Of a stretch of DNA of 64,000 bases, positions 50,387 to 57,910 are shown in pieces (position 1 is the stretch's first letter; the number at the start of each line of letters is the position of its first letter). The notes under the pieces were generated by a model. That model was not told the origin of the DNA and did not search any database. It was given only the letters and a program-made list of their open reading frames with translations. The DNA is taken from contig NZ_CP116034.1 of assembly GCF_027945075.1 (NCBI RefSeq), positions 1-64,000 of the forward strand. Direction: 5' to 3'. A program made the translations under genes and the position numbers. Source of the DNA: Chryseobacterium sp. CY350. GTDB lineage: Bacteria; Bacteroidota; Bacteroidia; Flavobacteriales; Weeksellaceae.

Positions 50387-52924
50387 ATGATACACGACCA
50401 ACGCGCAGAAAAATTCAGGCAGATTGTAGAAAATAAGTTTCAAATCTACAATTCTTTATTCATGAGTCTGCCTTATGACAAAATGACGAATATCGGGATG
50501 CTTCTTCCTTTTCTTTATGAAGAAAGCAAAGACGGTTATCAGGAAGGTAAAACACCGGAGCAGATTGTTGAAGAATTCTTTACAAACCATACCGACTTGC
50601 AAACTGAAGAGCAAAAACTTGAGTTACTTTTTAAGATTATACAGTATATAGAAAGACAGGTTGTTCTTTTTGACAGTATCGAAGATGCAGCCTTTCCTAA
50701 TTTGCATTCTGATAGCGACAGCGGCACGGTTACTAATCTTTTCGAGCGTTCGTTGCAGGATCATAAGCTGGAAAAAGTGCGTGAGAAATTGAGAGATTTT
50801 CAGGTAAAAGTAGTTTTTACGGCACACCCGACGCAGTTTTATCCAAGCTCGGTACAGCGGATTTTACATGATCTCAGAAAATCAATTACCGATGATTCTA
50901 TCACCAATATAGATATGCTTTTGCAGCAATTAGGAAAAACTCCTTTTGTTAATAAAGAAAAACCGACTCCTATTGATGAGGCTTTGAGCATCATTCATTA
51001 TCTGAGATATGTGTATTATGATACAATTGGTGAACTTTTTACAACAATCAAAAAAACTTTCGGAAACGGAAATTTTCATTTGCATGAAGATTTGATTCAG
51101 CTTGGTTTCTGGCCGGGTGGTGACAGAGACGGAAACCCTTTTGTGACGGCAGATGTCACGAAAAGAGTCTCGGAAGAACTTCGTTCGGCAATTTTAAAAT
51201 CCTATTACGGAAATTTAAAAGACGTAAGACGCAGACTGAGTTTCAGAGGCGTTTCAGAGGTTTTGGGACAATTGAGCACAGAATTATATTCAGCTATTTT
51301 CCGAAATGAAAGAATTACTGCCGAAGATATTCTTAAAAGATTAAACGAAGCCGAAAAGATATTGATAGAACAGCACAATTCTTTGTTTCTGGATCATCTA
51401 CAGAACTTCAAAGACCGCGTAATGATCTTCGGAACTCATTTTGCAACTTTGGATATTCGGCAGGACAGCAGAATTCACCAGCAGGTAATTGATGATGTTT
51501 ACGATGCAAAATTTGGTAAAAATACTGATGTTGGCAACGAAGAAAAATTTAATCAACTGATAATGCTATCGGAAACGATTGATGCTGATCAGTTTGAAGA
51601 TATCATCAAAGATACGCTATTGAATGTAGCTCAGGTAAAAGATATTCAGTTTGCTAACGGAAATCGCGGGATGAATCGATATATTATTTCAAATTCTGAC
51701 GCCGTGAAAGATGTGATGAATGTTTATGCTTTTTTCAAAATTTCAGGATATAATGATGAAGAAATCAATATGGATATTGTTCCTCTTTTTGAAACGATGG
51801 AAGGCCTTGATAATGCCGAAAGCGTGATGAAAGAACTATATAAAAATCCGATTTATCAAAAACATTTGGAGAGAAGAGGAAGTCAGCAGACGATCATGCT
51901 TGGTTTTTCAGACGGAACAAAAGACGGTGGTTATCTGAAAGCTAACTGGGAAATTTATAAAGCGAAAGAAGTATTGACCAAACTTTCGGAAGAAAACGGA
52001 ATCAAAGTTGTCTTTTTTGATGGTCGCGGCGGTCCGCCAGCGCGAGGTGGTGGCAAAACACACGATTTCTACGCTTCGCAGGGAAAAACAATTGCCAACA
52101 ATAAAATCGAACTTACAATTCAAGGTCAAACTATAACCAGTATTTTTGGAAATAAGGAACAGGCAAAATTCAATTTTGAACAGCTTCTTACGGCTGGAGT
52201 TGAAAATGACGTGTTTAAAAACTCTAAAAAAGACCTAACGGAAGAAGAACGTGCATTAATTATTGAACTGGCAGATATCAGTTATAAAAAATATTCTGAC
52301 CTAAAGGCTCATCCTATGTTTGTACCTTATCTTCAGGAGATGAGTACGCTTGAATATTACGGAAAAACCAATATCGGAAGCCGTCCGTCAAAACGAGGTG
52401 GTGGAAATGAGTTGAAATTTGAAGATCTGAGAGCGATTCCTTTTGTTGGATCTTGGTCGCAGCTAAAGCAGAATGTTCCTGGATTTTTCGGTTTTGGTTT
52501 TGCCATGCAGCAGCTGAAAGAAGAAGGAAGGTTCGATGAGCTGCGAAAACTGTACAAAGGTTCAGATTTCTTTAAAACATTGGTTTTAAACTCAATGATG
52601 AGTATGAATAAATCTTATTTTCCGCTTACCTATTATATTAAAGACAATCCGAAGTTCGGCGAATTCTGGAATGTGCTTTATAGCGAATATAATCTTTCAA
52701 AAGATATTATGCTTGAGCTTACCGGTTTCAAAATGCTGCAGGAAGAAGATCCTTTATCAAGAAAATCGGTTAAAATTCGTGAGAAAATTGTACTTCCACT
52801 GTTGAGTATTCAGCAATATGCTTTAATGAAAATTCAAAAAGGTGAAGGTAACAAGGAAGCTTACGAAAAACTGGTGACGAGATCTCTTTTTGGAAATATT
52901 AATGCGAGTAGAAATTCGGCTTAA
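50387..52924 (+). CDS. ppc: Phosphoenolpyruvate carboxylase
   Basis: Adds bicarbonate to PEP to give oxaloacetate, refilling the TCA cycle. The 845-residue protein has the catalytic His147 in FTAHPTQ, LGFWPGGDRDGNPFVT, the GRGGPPARGGGKTHDF loop and KRGGGNELKFEDLRAIPFVGSW near the C-terminus with the conserved Arg. The terminus reads NASRNSA rather than the more usual RNTG, a variation already seen in some family members. Length is slightly shorter than E. coli Ppc (883). A terminator follows; the gene is monocistronic. Confidence 0.96.
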   Translation: MIHDQRAEKFRQIVENKFQIYNSLFMSLPYDKMTNIGMLLPFLYEESKDGYQEGKTPEQIVEEFFTNHTDLQTEEQKLELLFKIIQYIERQVVLFDSIEDAAFPNLHSDSDSGTVTNLFERSLQDHKLEKVREKLRDFQVKVVFTAHPTQFYPSSVQRILHDLRKSITDDSITNIDMLLQQLGKTPFVNKEKPTPIDEALSIIHYLRYVYYDTIGELFTTIKKTFGNGNFHLHEDLIQLGFWPGGDRDGNPFVTADVTKRVSEELRSAILKSYYGNLKDVRRRLSFRGVSEVLGQLSTELYSAIFRNERITAEDILKRLNEAEKILIEQHNSLFLDHLQNFKDRVMIFGTHFATLDIRQDSRIHQQVIDDVYDAKFGKNTDVGNEEKFNQLIMLSETIDADQFEDIIKDTLLNVAQVKDIQFANGNRGMNRYIISNSDAVKDVMNVYAFFKISGYNDEEINMDIVPLFETMEGLDNAESVMKELYKNPIYQKHLERRGSQQTIMLGFSDGTKDGGYLKANWEIYKAKEVLTKLSEENGIKVVFFDGRGGPPARGGGKTHDFYASQGKTIANNKIELTIQGQTITSIFGNKEQAKFNFEQLLTAGVENDVFKNSKKDLTEEERALIIELADISYKKYSDLKAHPMFVPYLQEMSTLEYYGKTNIGSRPSKRGGGNELKFEDLRAIPFVGSWSQLKQNVPGFFGFGFAMQQLKEEGRFDELRKLYKGSDFFKTLVLNSMMSMNKSYFPLTYYIKDNPKFGEFWNVLYSEYNLSKDIMLELTGFKMLQEEDPLSRKSVKIREKIVLPLLSIQQYALMKIQKGEGNKEAYEKLVTRSLFGNINASRNSA

Positions 52925-52959
52925 TCGTAATTAAATAAACAAATTATTTTTCAGTGTAG

Positions 52960-53002
52960 AAAACGGCGAGAAATTTTATCGAAAAAGTCTCGCCGTTTTT
53001 TT
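52960..53002. terminator. Bidirectional terminator between ppc and the subtilase gene
   Basis: Perfect arms AAAACGGCGAGA (52960-52971) and TCTCGCCGTTTT (52988-52999), a 16-base loop and a T run on the right. Confidence 0.85.
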
Positions 53003-53007
53003 TATAA

Positions 53008-54612
53008 TTAATTTTTTAGAAATTTTTCATAATAGACATGGTCTTTTACCTGAACTTTTAGATAATAAGTTCCGCTAGCAAAATCCTGAACATTAATTGA
53101 TTTCTGATTTTTAGATTTTAATACCGATCTTCCCAAATTGTCAAAAACTTCGAGAGATGAAACTTCGCCTTCGGTGGCTATGCTCAAAATTGATTGTACC
53201 GGATTTGGAAATACTGAAATTTGATTTCGTTTTACCAATTCAGAAGTATTCAGAACAGAATTGTATAAGCTTCCGAAATTGAGAATTCCGTAGCCGGTCT
53301 GATTATTTGTGTTGGGATATAATGAAGCAGTCTGTCTAAGTTTAGTTTTCATCAAATCCCGGCTCATTGTAGGAAATGCCTGAATGAGACAAGCGACACC
53401 TCCCGCTGCGATGGGTGTTGCAATTGAGGTTCCGGAGACCGTCGTTACTGTACTATTATCTACCGTTGCCGATGCAGTTCCTCTTACGGCAGCATCGGGT
53501 TTTACAATTCCCGCAGAATTGGGTCCGAAAGAAGAAAATCCCGAAGGAATACCTGTAGAATCTACAGATCCTATTGTGAAAACCTGCGCATTATCGGCAG
53601 GAGTTGTAATAAAATGCCATGCTTGCTCTCCAGAATTTCCTGCGGCAATTAGTACAAAAATTCCTTTGCTGACGGCAATTTGGCTAGCTCTGGCAATAAA
53701 AGAGGTTGTACCGTTCATATTGGCATAGGTATAACTGTATTTCGGATCATCAAAGTTGTTATAGCCTAAAGAAGTAGTGATAATGTCGACACCTTTTCTG
53801 TCTGCTTCTTCAGCAGCCTCGATCCAATATAATTCTTCCTGAGGAACTTCTACCATCGCATTTTCGCTTCTGTAAAGGTAAAAATCTGCATCTGGGGCTG
53901 AACCTACAAAAGTATTTTGAATGTATCCTCCAATTGCTCCCAGAACCACAGTTCCGTGGTTATTAAGAGTTGGGTCATAGATATTTGTCGTCTTGGTCAC
54001 AAAATCATAGCCGCCTTTTATTTTATTATTGGTTATCAGTCTTAAGAAGGCAGAACCTGTATTGACAGTAGGGAATCCGGTATCAATTACAGCAATGGTA
54101 ACGCCAGTTCCGGTAAATCCTGCAAGATGAAGTGGTCTGAGATTAATCTGGTCAATCTGATCTGATCCCGAACCATAATTAAATACAGTCATATTCTTCT
54201 GAGCCAAGTCAAAGCTTTCCCACTTATTGATATTTTGAGTTTTCAGTACAAGTGAAGAATTTTTAGCAAAACTTTCTACAGATTGCACAAAAGGTTGGGC
54301 TTTTATGAGATTTACCTGAGTTTGATTCACGACCAAAGCAACTCCATTTAACCATTTGGAAGAGTCGGTAATGGTAAAGCCAAGGTTCTGCAAATTTTGA
54401 ATGTAAGTCTGTTCGATAGGCGCATCCTGATCATTCAACGGAATTCCCAAAGTTGTTCTTCTGGTGAGTGCTTTTTGAGTTAACTCAGATAAAGGATTGG
54501 CGTAGAAAGCAGCTTTGTTGGGTTTGTCGTTAAAGTACACAAAAACCAGTTCGCTTTGAGCATTTGCACGGCCATAACCTGCTATAAGACAAAATAATAA
54601 AATTTTCTTCAT
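53008..54612 (-). CDS. Secreted subtilisin-like serine protease with T9SS sorting domain
   Basis: A 534-residue S8 peptidase exported through Sec and then the type IX secretion system. Signal peptide MKKILLFCLIAGYGRANAQ; an N-terminal inhibitor-like propeptide; catalytic Asp in TIAVIDTGFPTVN, His in LNNHGTVVLG and Ser in VSGTSIATPIAAGG, with oxyanion Asn in LIAAGNSGEQ. The C-terminal 70 residues (ISVFPNPVQSILSI, then SLEVFDNLGRSVL and DFASGTYYLKVQVKDH) are a typical T9SS type A domain that ends YYEKFLKN. It is read on the minus strand, alone, with a shared terminator at its 3' end. Likely cell-surface or released protease. Confidence 0.93.
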   Translation of the reverse strand: MKKILLFCLIAGYGRANAQSELVFVYFNDKPNKAAFYANPLSELTQKALTRRTTLGIPLNDQDAPIEQTYIQNLQNLGFTITDSSKWLNGVALVVNQTQVNLIKAQPFVQSVESFAKNSSLVLKTQNINKWESFDLAQKNMTVFNYGSGSDQIDQINLRPLHLAGFTGTGVTIAVIDTGFPTVNTGSAFLRLITNNKIKGGYDFVTKTTNIYDPTLNNHGTVVLGAIGGYIQNTFVGSAPDADFYLYRSENAMVEVPQEELYWIEAAEEADRKGVDIITTSLGYNNFDDPKYSYTYANMNGTTSFIARASQIAVSKGIFVLIAAGNSGEQAWHFITTPADNAQVFTIGSVDSTGIPSGFSSFGPNSAGIVKPDAAVRGTASATVDNSTVTTVSGTSIATPIAAGGVACLIQAFPTMSRDLMKTKLRQTASLYPNTNNQTGYGILNFGSLYNSVLNTSELVKRNQISVFPNPVQSILSIATEGEVSSLEVFDNLGRSVLKSKNQKSINVQDFASGTYYLKVQVKDHVYYEKFLKN

Positions 54613-54775
54613 CTAATTATTTTTCATAAAGATAAAACAATTTCAATAAAATTTTTGAAAGGATTTTAATTTCCTTATTTTTACGAAAATATTTGTTTTT
54701 GAAACCGTGTTTTAAACTTACAGAGAAAAGTAGGGTATCGCGGTTACATTTAACTTAGAAAAATAAAATTGACGT

Positions 54776-55900
54776 ATGAAAAAAATACAGATGGTTGACT
54801 TGCAAAGTCAGTATTACAAAATAAAAAATGATGTAGATAATGCGGTTTTAAATGTGATGGATTCTGCGGCTTTCATTAATGGTCCCGAAGTAAAATCATT
54901 TCAGAACGAGCTGGAAACTTACCTTGATGTGAAGCATGTGATCCCATGTGCAAACGGAACAGATGCGCTGCAAATTGCATTAATGGCGTTGGATCTACAG
55001 GAAGGAGATGAGGTTGTCACTGCTGATTTTACTTTTGCGGCAACGGTAGAGGTTATTCATTTGCTTAAATTAAAATCTGTTTTGGTAGATGTAGATTACG
55101 ATACTTTTACAATTTCTACTGAGCAGATAAGAAAAGCGATTACTCCAAAAACTAAGGCGATTATTCCTGTTCATATTTTCGGACAATGTGCGAATATGGA
55201 AGAGATTTTGAAGATCGCCGAAGAGCATAATTTATTTGTAATTGAAGATGATGCGCAGGCAATCGGCTCTCAGTTTACATTTTCAGATGGAACTGTAAGA
55301 CATGCCGGTACAATGTCTACCGTTGGAACAACTTCTTTTTTTCCATCTAAAAATTTAGGCTGCTACGGAGACGGTGGAGCTATTTTTACGAATAATGATA
55401 ATTTAGCATATAAGATCAGAGGAATCGTAAATCATGGAATGTACGAAAGATATTATCATGATGAAGTAGGTGTTAATTCCCGTTTAGACAGTATTCAGGC
55501 GGCGATTTTGAGAAAGAAACTTCCTAATCTGGATTCGTATAACGATGCAAGAAGAAAGGCTGCAGATTATTATGACGAAGCTTTTGCCGGAAATGAAAAC
55601 ATATTAACACCAAAAAGAGCTGAATATTCTACACATGTTTTCCATCAATATACTCTCAGAATTTTGAATGGAAAGCGTAACGAATTACAAAAATTCTTAA
55701 CGGAAAAAGAGATTCCTGCAATGATTTATTATCCTGTTGCTTTGAGAAAACAAAAAGCTTATTTTCAGGAAAGTAATGATGCAGATTTTGTGAATACAGA
55801 CAAACTTTTGGATCAGGTTATTTCTCTACCGATGCATACAGAATTAGACGAAGAGCAGTTGAAGTATATTACGGATGCTGTGTTGGAGTTTATGGGATAA
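54776..55900 (+). CDS. DegT/DnrJ/EryC1/StrS-type sugar aminotransferase
   Basis: PLP-dependent transaminase of nucleotide-sugar keto groups. The 374-residue protein has the start MKKIQMVDLQSQYYKIKND, CANGTDALQIALMAL, IPVHIFGQCANMEEI, VIEDDAQAIGS and the Schiff-base lysine K192 in FFPSKNLGCYGDGGA. The C-terminal VFHQYTLRI is also typical. WbpE/ArnB-like. Four codirectional genes follow it closely, including galE and a cytidylyltransferase, so surface-polysaccharide or glycan precursor synthesis is likely. The sugar substrate is not readable. Confidence 0.94.
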   Translation: MKKIQMVDLQSQYYKIKNDVDNAVLNVMDSAAFINGPEVKSFQNELETYLDVKHVIPCANGTDALQIALMALDLQEGDEVVTADFTFAATVEVIHLLKLKSVLVDVDYDTFTISTEQIRKAITPKTKAIIPVHIFGQCANMEEILKIAEEHNLFVIEDDAQAIGSQFTFSDGTVRHAGTMSTVGTTSFFPSKNLGCYGDGGAIFTNNDNLAYKIRGIVNHGMYERYYHDEVGVNSRLDSIQAAILRKKLPNLDSYNDARRKAADYYDEAFAGNENILTPKRAEYSTHVFHQYTLRILNGKRNELQKFLTEKEIPAMIYYPVALRKQKAYFQESNDADFVNTDKLLDQVISLPMHTELDEEQLKYITDAVLEFMG

Positions 55901-55903
55901 GCT

Positions 55904-56347
55904 ATGCTTCACGATGAAAGAATATTAAAAAATAAGTTTGCTTATTTTTTTACAATAATATTTGTTCTTGGTTGGATGATATTTTTTGCTTACAATATTT
56001 TTAAAATTTTTATAATGGCTTATGGATTTAATGAGGAATATAGTATGATTAAAGTCCCGATTTATGTATTGTATTTTATCATATTTCCATTGTTAATATT
56101 TTCATTTATAAGCATATTTAAGGAATCTAAAATGATGTTCAAGTATCTAAATACTTCTGTGGTACTAATAATCATTTTTCATCTCTTGTTTTTTTATATT
56201 AAGTGTCAAAAAATCAGCGATCCTAGTCATTTTATATATACTTTCATAATTATGAATGTTTTATTTATTTTAATACCGGTTGTATTTATAAATTATTCAA
56301 GACATTCACCTATAAATAACGAAATAGAAGAGATTGGGAAATCCTAA
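55904..56347 (+). CDS. Hypothetical four-helix membrane protein
   Basis: A 147-residue protein not recognised. Four hydrophobic stretches (about 12-35, 48-70, 82-100, 112-132) with a short charged N-terminus (MLHDERILKNKF) and a C-terminal acidic tail. It starts only three bases after the aminotransferase stop and 23 bases before galE, so it belongs to this sugar operon. Composition is AT-rich (many Ile, Phe, Lys) compared with the flanking genes. A polymerase or flippase role cannot be stated. Confidence 0.72.
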   Translation: MLHDERILKNKFAYFFTIIFVLGWMIFFAYNIFKIFIMAYGFNEEYSMIKVPIYVLYFIIFPLLIFSFISIFKESKMMFKYLNTSVVLIIIFHLLFFYIKCQKISDPSHFIYTFIIMNVLFILIPVVFINYSRHSPINNEIEEIGKS

Positions 56348-56370
56348 GATTAAAAAATATACAAAAACAA

Positions 56371-57393
56371 ATGGCAATACTTGTAACAGGCGGACTTGGA
56401 TACATTGGTTCTCACACGGTTGTGGAACTGATCAATAATAACTTTGAAGTGGTTATTGTGGATGATTTATCCAATTCGGAAAAATTTATTTTAAATAATA
56501 TTGAGGAAATCACAGGTAAGCGACCTATTTTTTATCCTTTTGATTTAAAACGTAAAGAACTTCTCAATCAGGTTTTTGACGCTCACAATATTGAAGGTTG
56601 CATCAATTTTGCTGCTTTTAAAGCTGTAGGTGAAAGTCAGGAAAAGCCGATTGATTATTATGAAAACAATTTGTTTTCACTAATCAATATTTTACAGGAA
56701 TTTAAAGCGAGAAAAATTTCCAACTTTATCTTCAGCTCATCTTGCACGGTTTACGGACAGGCAGATAAAATGCCAATCGATGAAAATACTCCGCTGAAAA
56801 TGCCGGAAAGTGTATACGGGAAAACAAAACAGATGGGAGAAGAAATTCTTAAAGATTTTGCTCAGTCTTACAAAAGTAAAATCTGTCTGTTGAGATATTT
56901 TAATCCTATTGGTGCTCATCCTTCATCATTGTTGGGAGAATTGCCGATCGGAGTTCCCAATAATCTTGTTCCGTATGTGATGCAGACTGCAGCAGGAATC
57001 CGTGAGAAATTAAGTATTTGGGGGAATGATTATCCTACAGAAGACGGTACAGCAGTTCGTGATTATATTTATGTAGTAGATTTGGCCAAAGCTCACGTGG
57101 CCGCTTTAAAAAGTTTGATTAATAAAAATTCCGAAGAAACTGTAATTGATATTTACAATTTGGGAACAGGAAAAGGTTCTTCGGTTTTAGAAGTCGTGCA
57201 GGCTTTTGAAGCTGCGAATAATGTTGCGGTTCCTTATCAGATTTGCGACAGGAGAGAAGGTGATATTACGGTGGCATTTGCAAATGCAGACAAGGCTGAA
57301 AGAGAACTCAACTGGAAATCTGAAACATCACTTGTAGAAGCATTAAAAACGGTATGGAATTGGCAGCAATATCTAGAGTCACGAAAAAATTAG
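56371..57393 (+). CDS. galE: UDP-glucose 4-epimerase
   Basis: Converts UDP-glucose and UDP-galactose with NAD. The 340-residue extended SDR protein has the cofactor loop TGGLGYIGSHTVVEL, the Leloir-type VDDLSNS after beta2, the catalytic Ser/Thr in SSSCTVYGQAD and the Tyr-x-x-x-Lys in VYGKTKQ, followed by RYFNPIGAHPSSLLGE and GTAVRDYIYVVDLAKAHVAAL, the usual epimerase signature. Supplies UDP-sugars for the surrounding glycan genes. Distances to the neighbours are 23 and 26 bases. Confidence 0.95.
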   Translation: MAILVTGGLGYIGSHTVVELINNNFEVVIVDDLSNSEKFILNNIEEITGKRPIFYPFDLKRKELLNQVFDAHNIEGCINFAAFKAVGESQEKPIDYYENNLFSLINILQEFKARKISNFIFSSSCTVYGQADKMPIDENTPLKMPESVYGKTKQMGEEILKDFAQSYKSKICLLRYFNPIGAHPSSLLGELPIGVPNNLVPYVMQTAAGIREKLSIWGNDYPTEDGTAVRDYIYVVDLAKAHVAALKSLINKNSEETVIDIYNLGTGKGSSVLEVVQAFEAANNVAVPYQICDRREGDITVAFANADKAERELNWKSETSLVEALKTVWNWQQYLESRKN

Positions 57394-57419
57394 TACAATA
57401 GAACACATTTATATTTTAT

Positions 57420-57854
57420 ATGAAAACAGATAGAATTGGAATAACATTTTCCTCATTTGATTTACTTCACGCAGGTCATATCAAAATGCTTGAAGAAGCT
57501 AAAACTGTATGCGATTACCTTATTGTAGGATTACAAATCGATCCTTCGCATGATCGTCCTACGAAAAACAGACCTACGCAGACTATTGTCGAAAGATATA
57601 TTCAGTTGAAAGCGGTAAACGCTGTGGACGAGATTATCCCTTACTACACAGAAGAAGATCTTGAGGATATTCTTAAATCTTTTGTAATTGATGTAAGAAT
57701 CATTGGAGATGATTATATGGACAGAGATTTCACCGGAAAAAAATACTGCGAAGAAAAAGGCATTGAGATTTTTTATAATAAAAGAGATCACAGATTTTCA
57801 TCAAGCGATTTACGGAAAAGAATTTATGAAGCCGAAATGGCAAAACTGAAATAA
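57420..57854 (+). CDS. Cytidylyltransferase-like (TagD/HldE-C type) nucleotidyltransferase
   Basis: A 144-residue Rossmann-like nucleotidyltransferase with the HxGH motif at 17-20 (FDLLHAGHIKMLEEAK) and the C-terminal RFSSSDLRKRI box equivalent to ISTTxLxxRI. It resembles glycerol-3-phosphate cytidylyltransferases and HldE C-domains, which activate glycerol or heptose phosphates for surface polymers. It closes the operon starting at 54776. A perfect terminator follows at 57856-57886. Which phosphate ester is used cannot be told. Confidence 0.9.
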   Translation: MKTDRIGITFSSFDLLHAGHIKMLEEAKTVCDYLIVGLQIDPSHDRPTKNRPTQTIVERYIQLKAVNAVDEIIPYYTEEDLEDILKSFVIDVRIIGDDYMDRDFTGKKYCEEKGIEIFYNKRDHRFSSSDLRKRIYEAEMAKLK

Positions 57855-57855
57855 C

Positions 57856-57886
57856 AAAATCCCGAAAGTTTACTTTCGGGATTTTT
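57856..57886. terminator. Terminator between convergent operons
   Basis: Perfect arms with core ATCCCGAAAGT (57859-57869) and ACTTTCGGGAT (57872-57882), T run on the right and A run on the left; serves the sugar operon and the minus-strand receptor gene. Confidence 0.85.
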
Positions 57887-57910
57887 TGTGGTTTATAATG
57901 TAATTGATTA

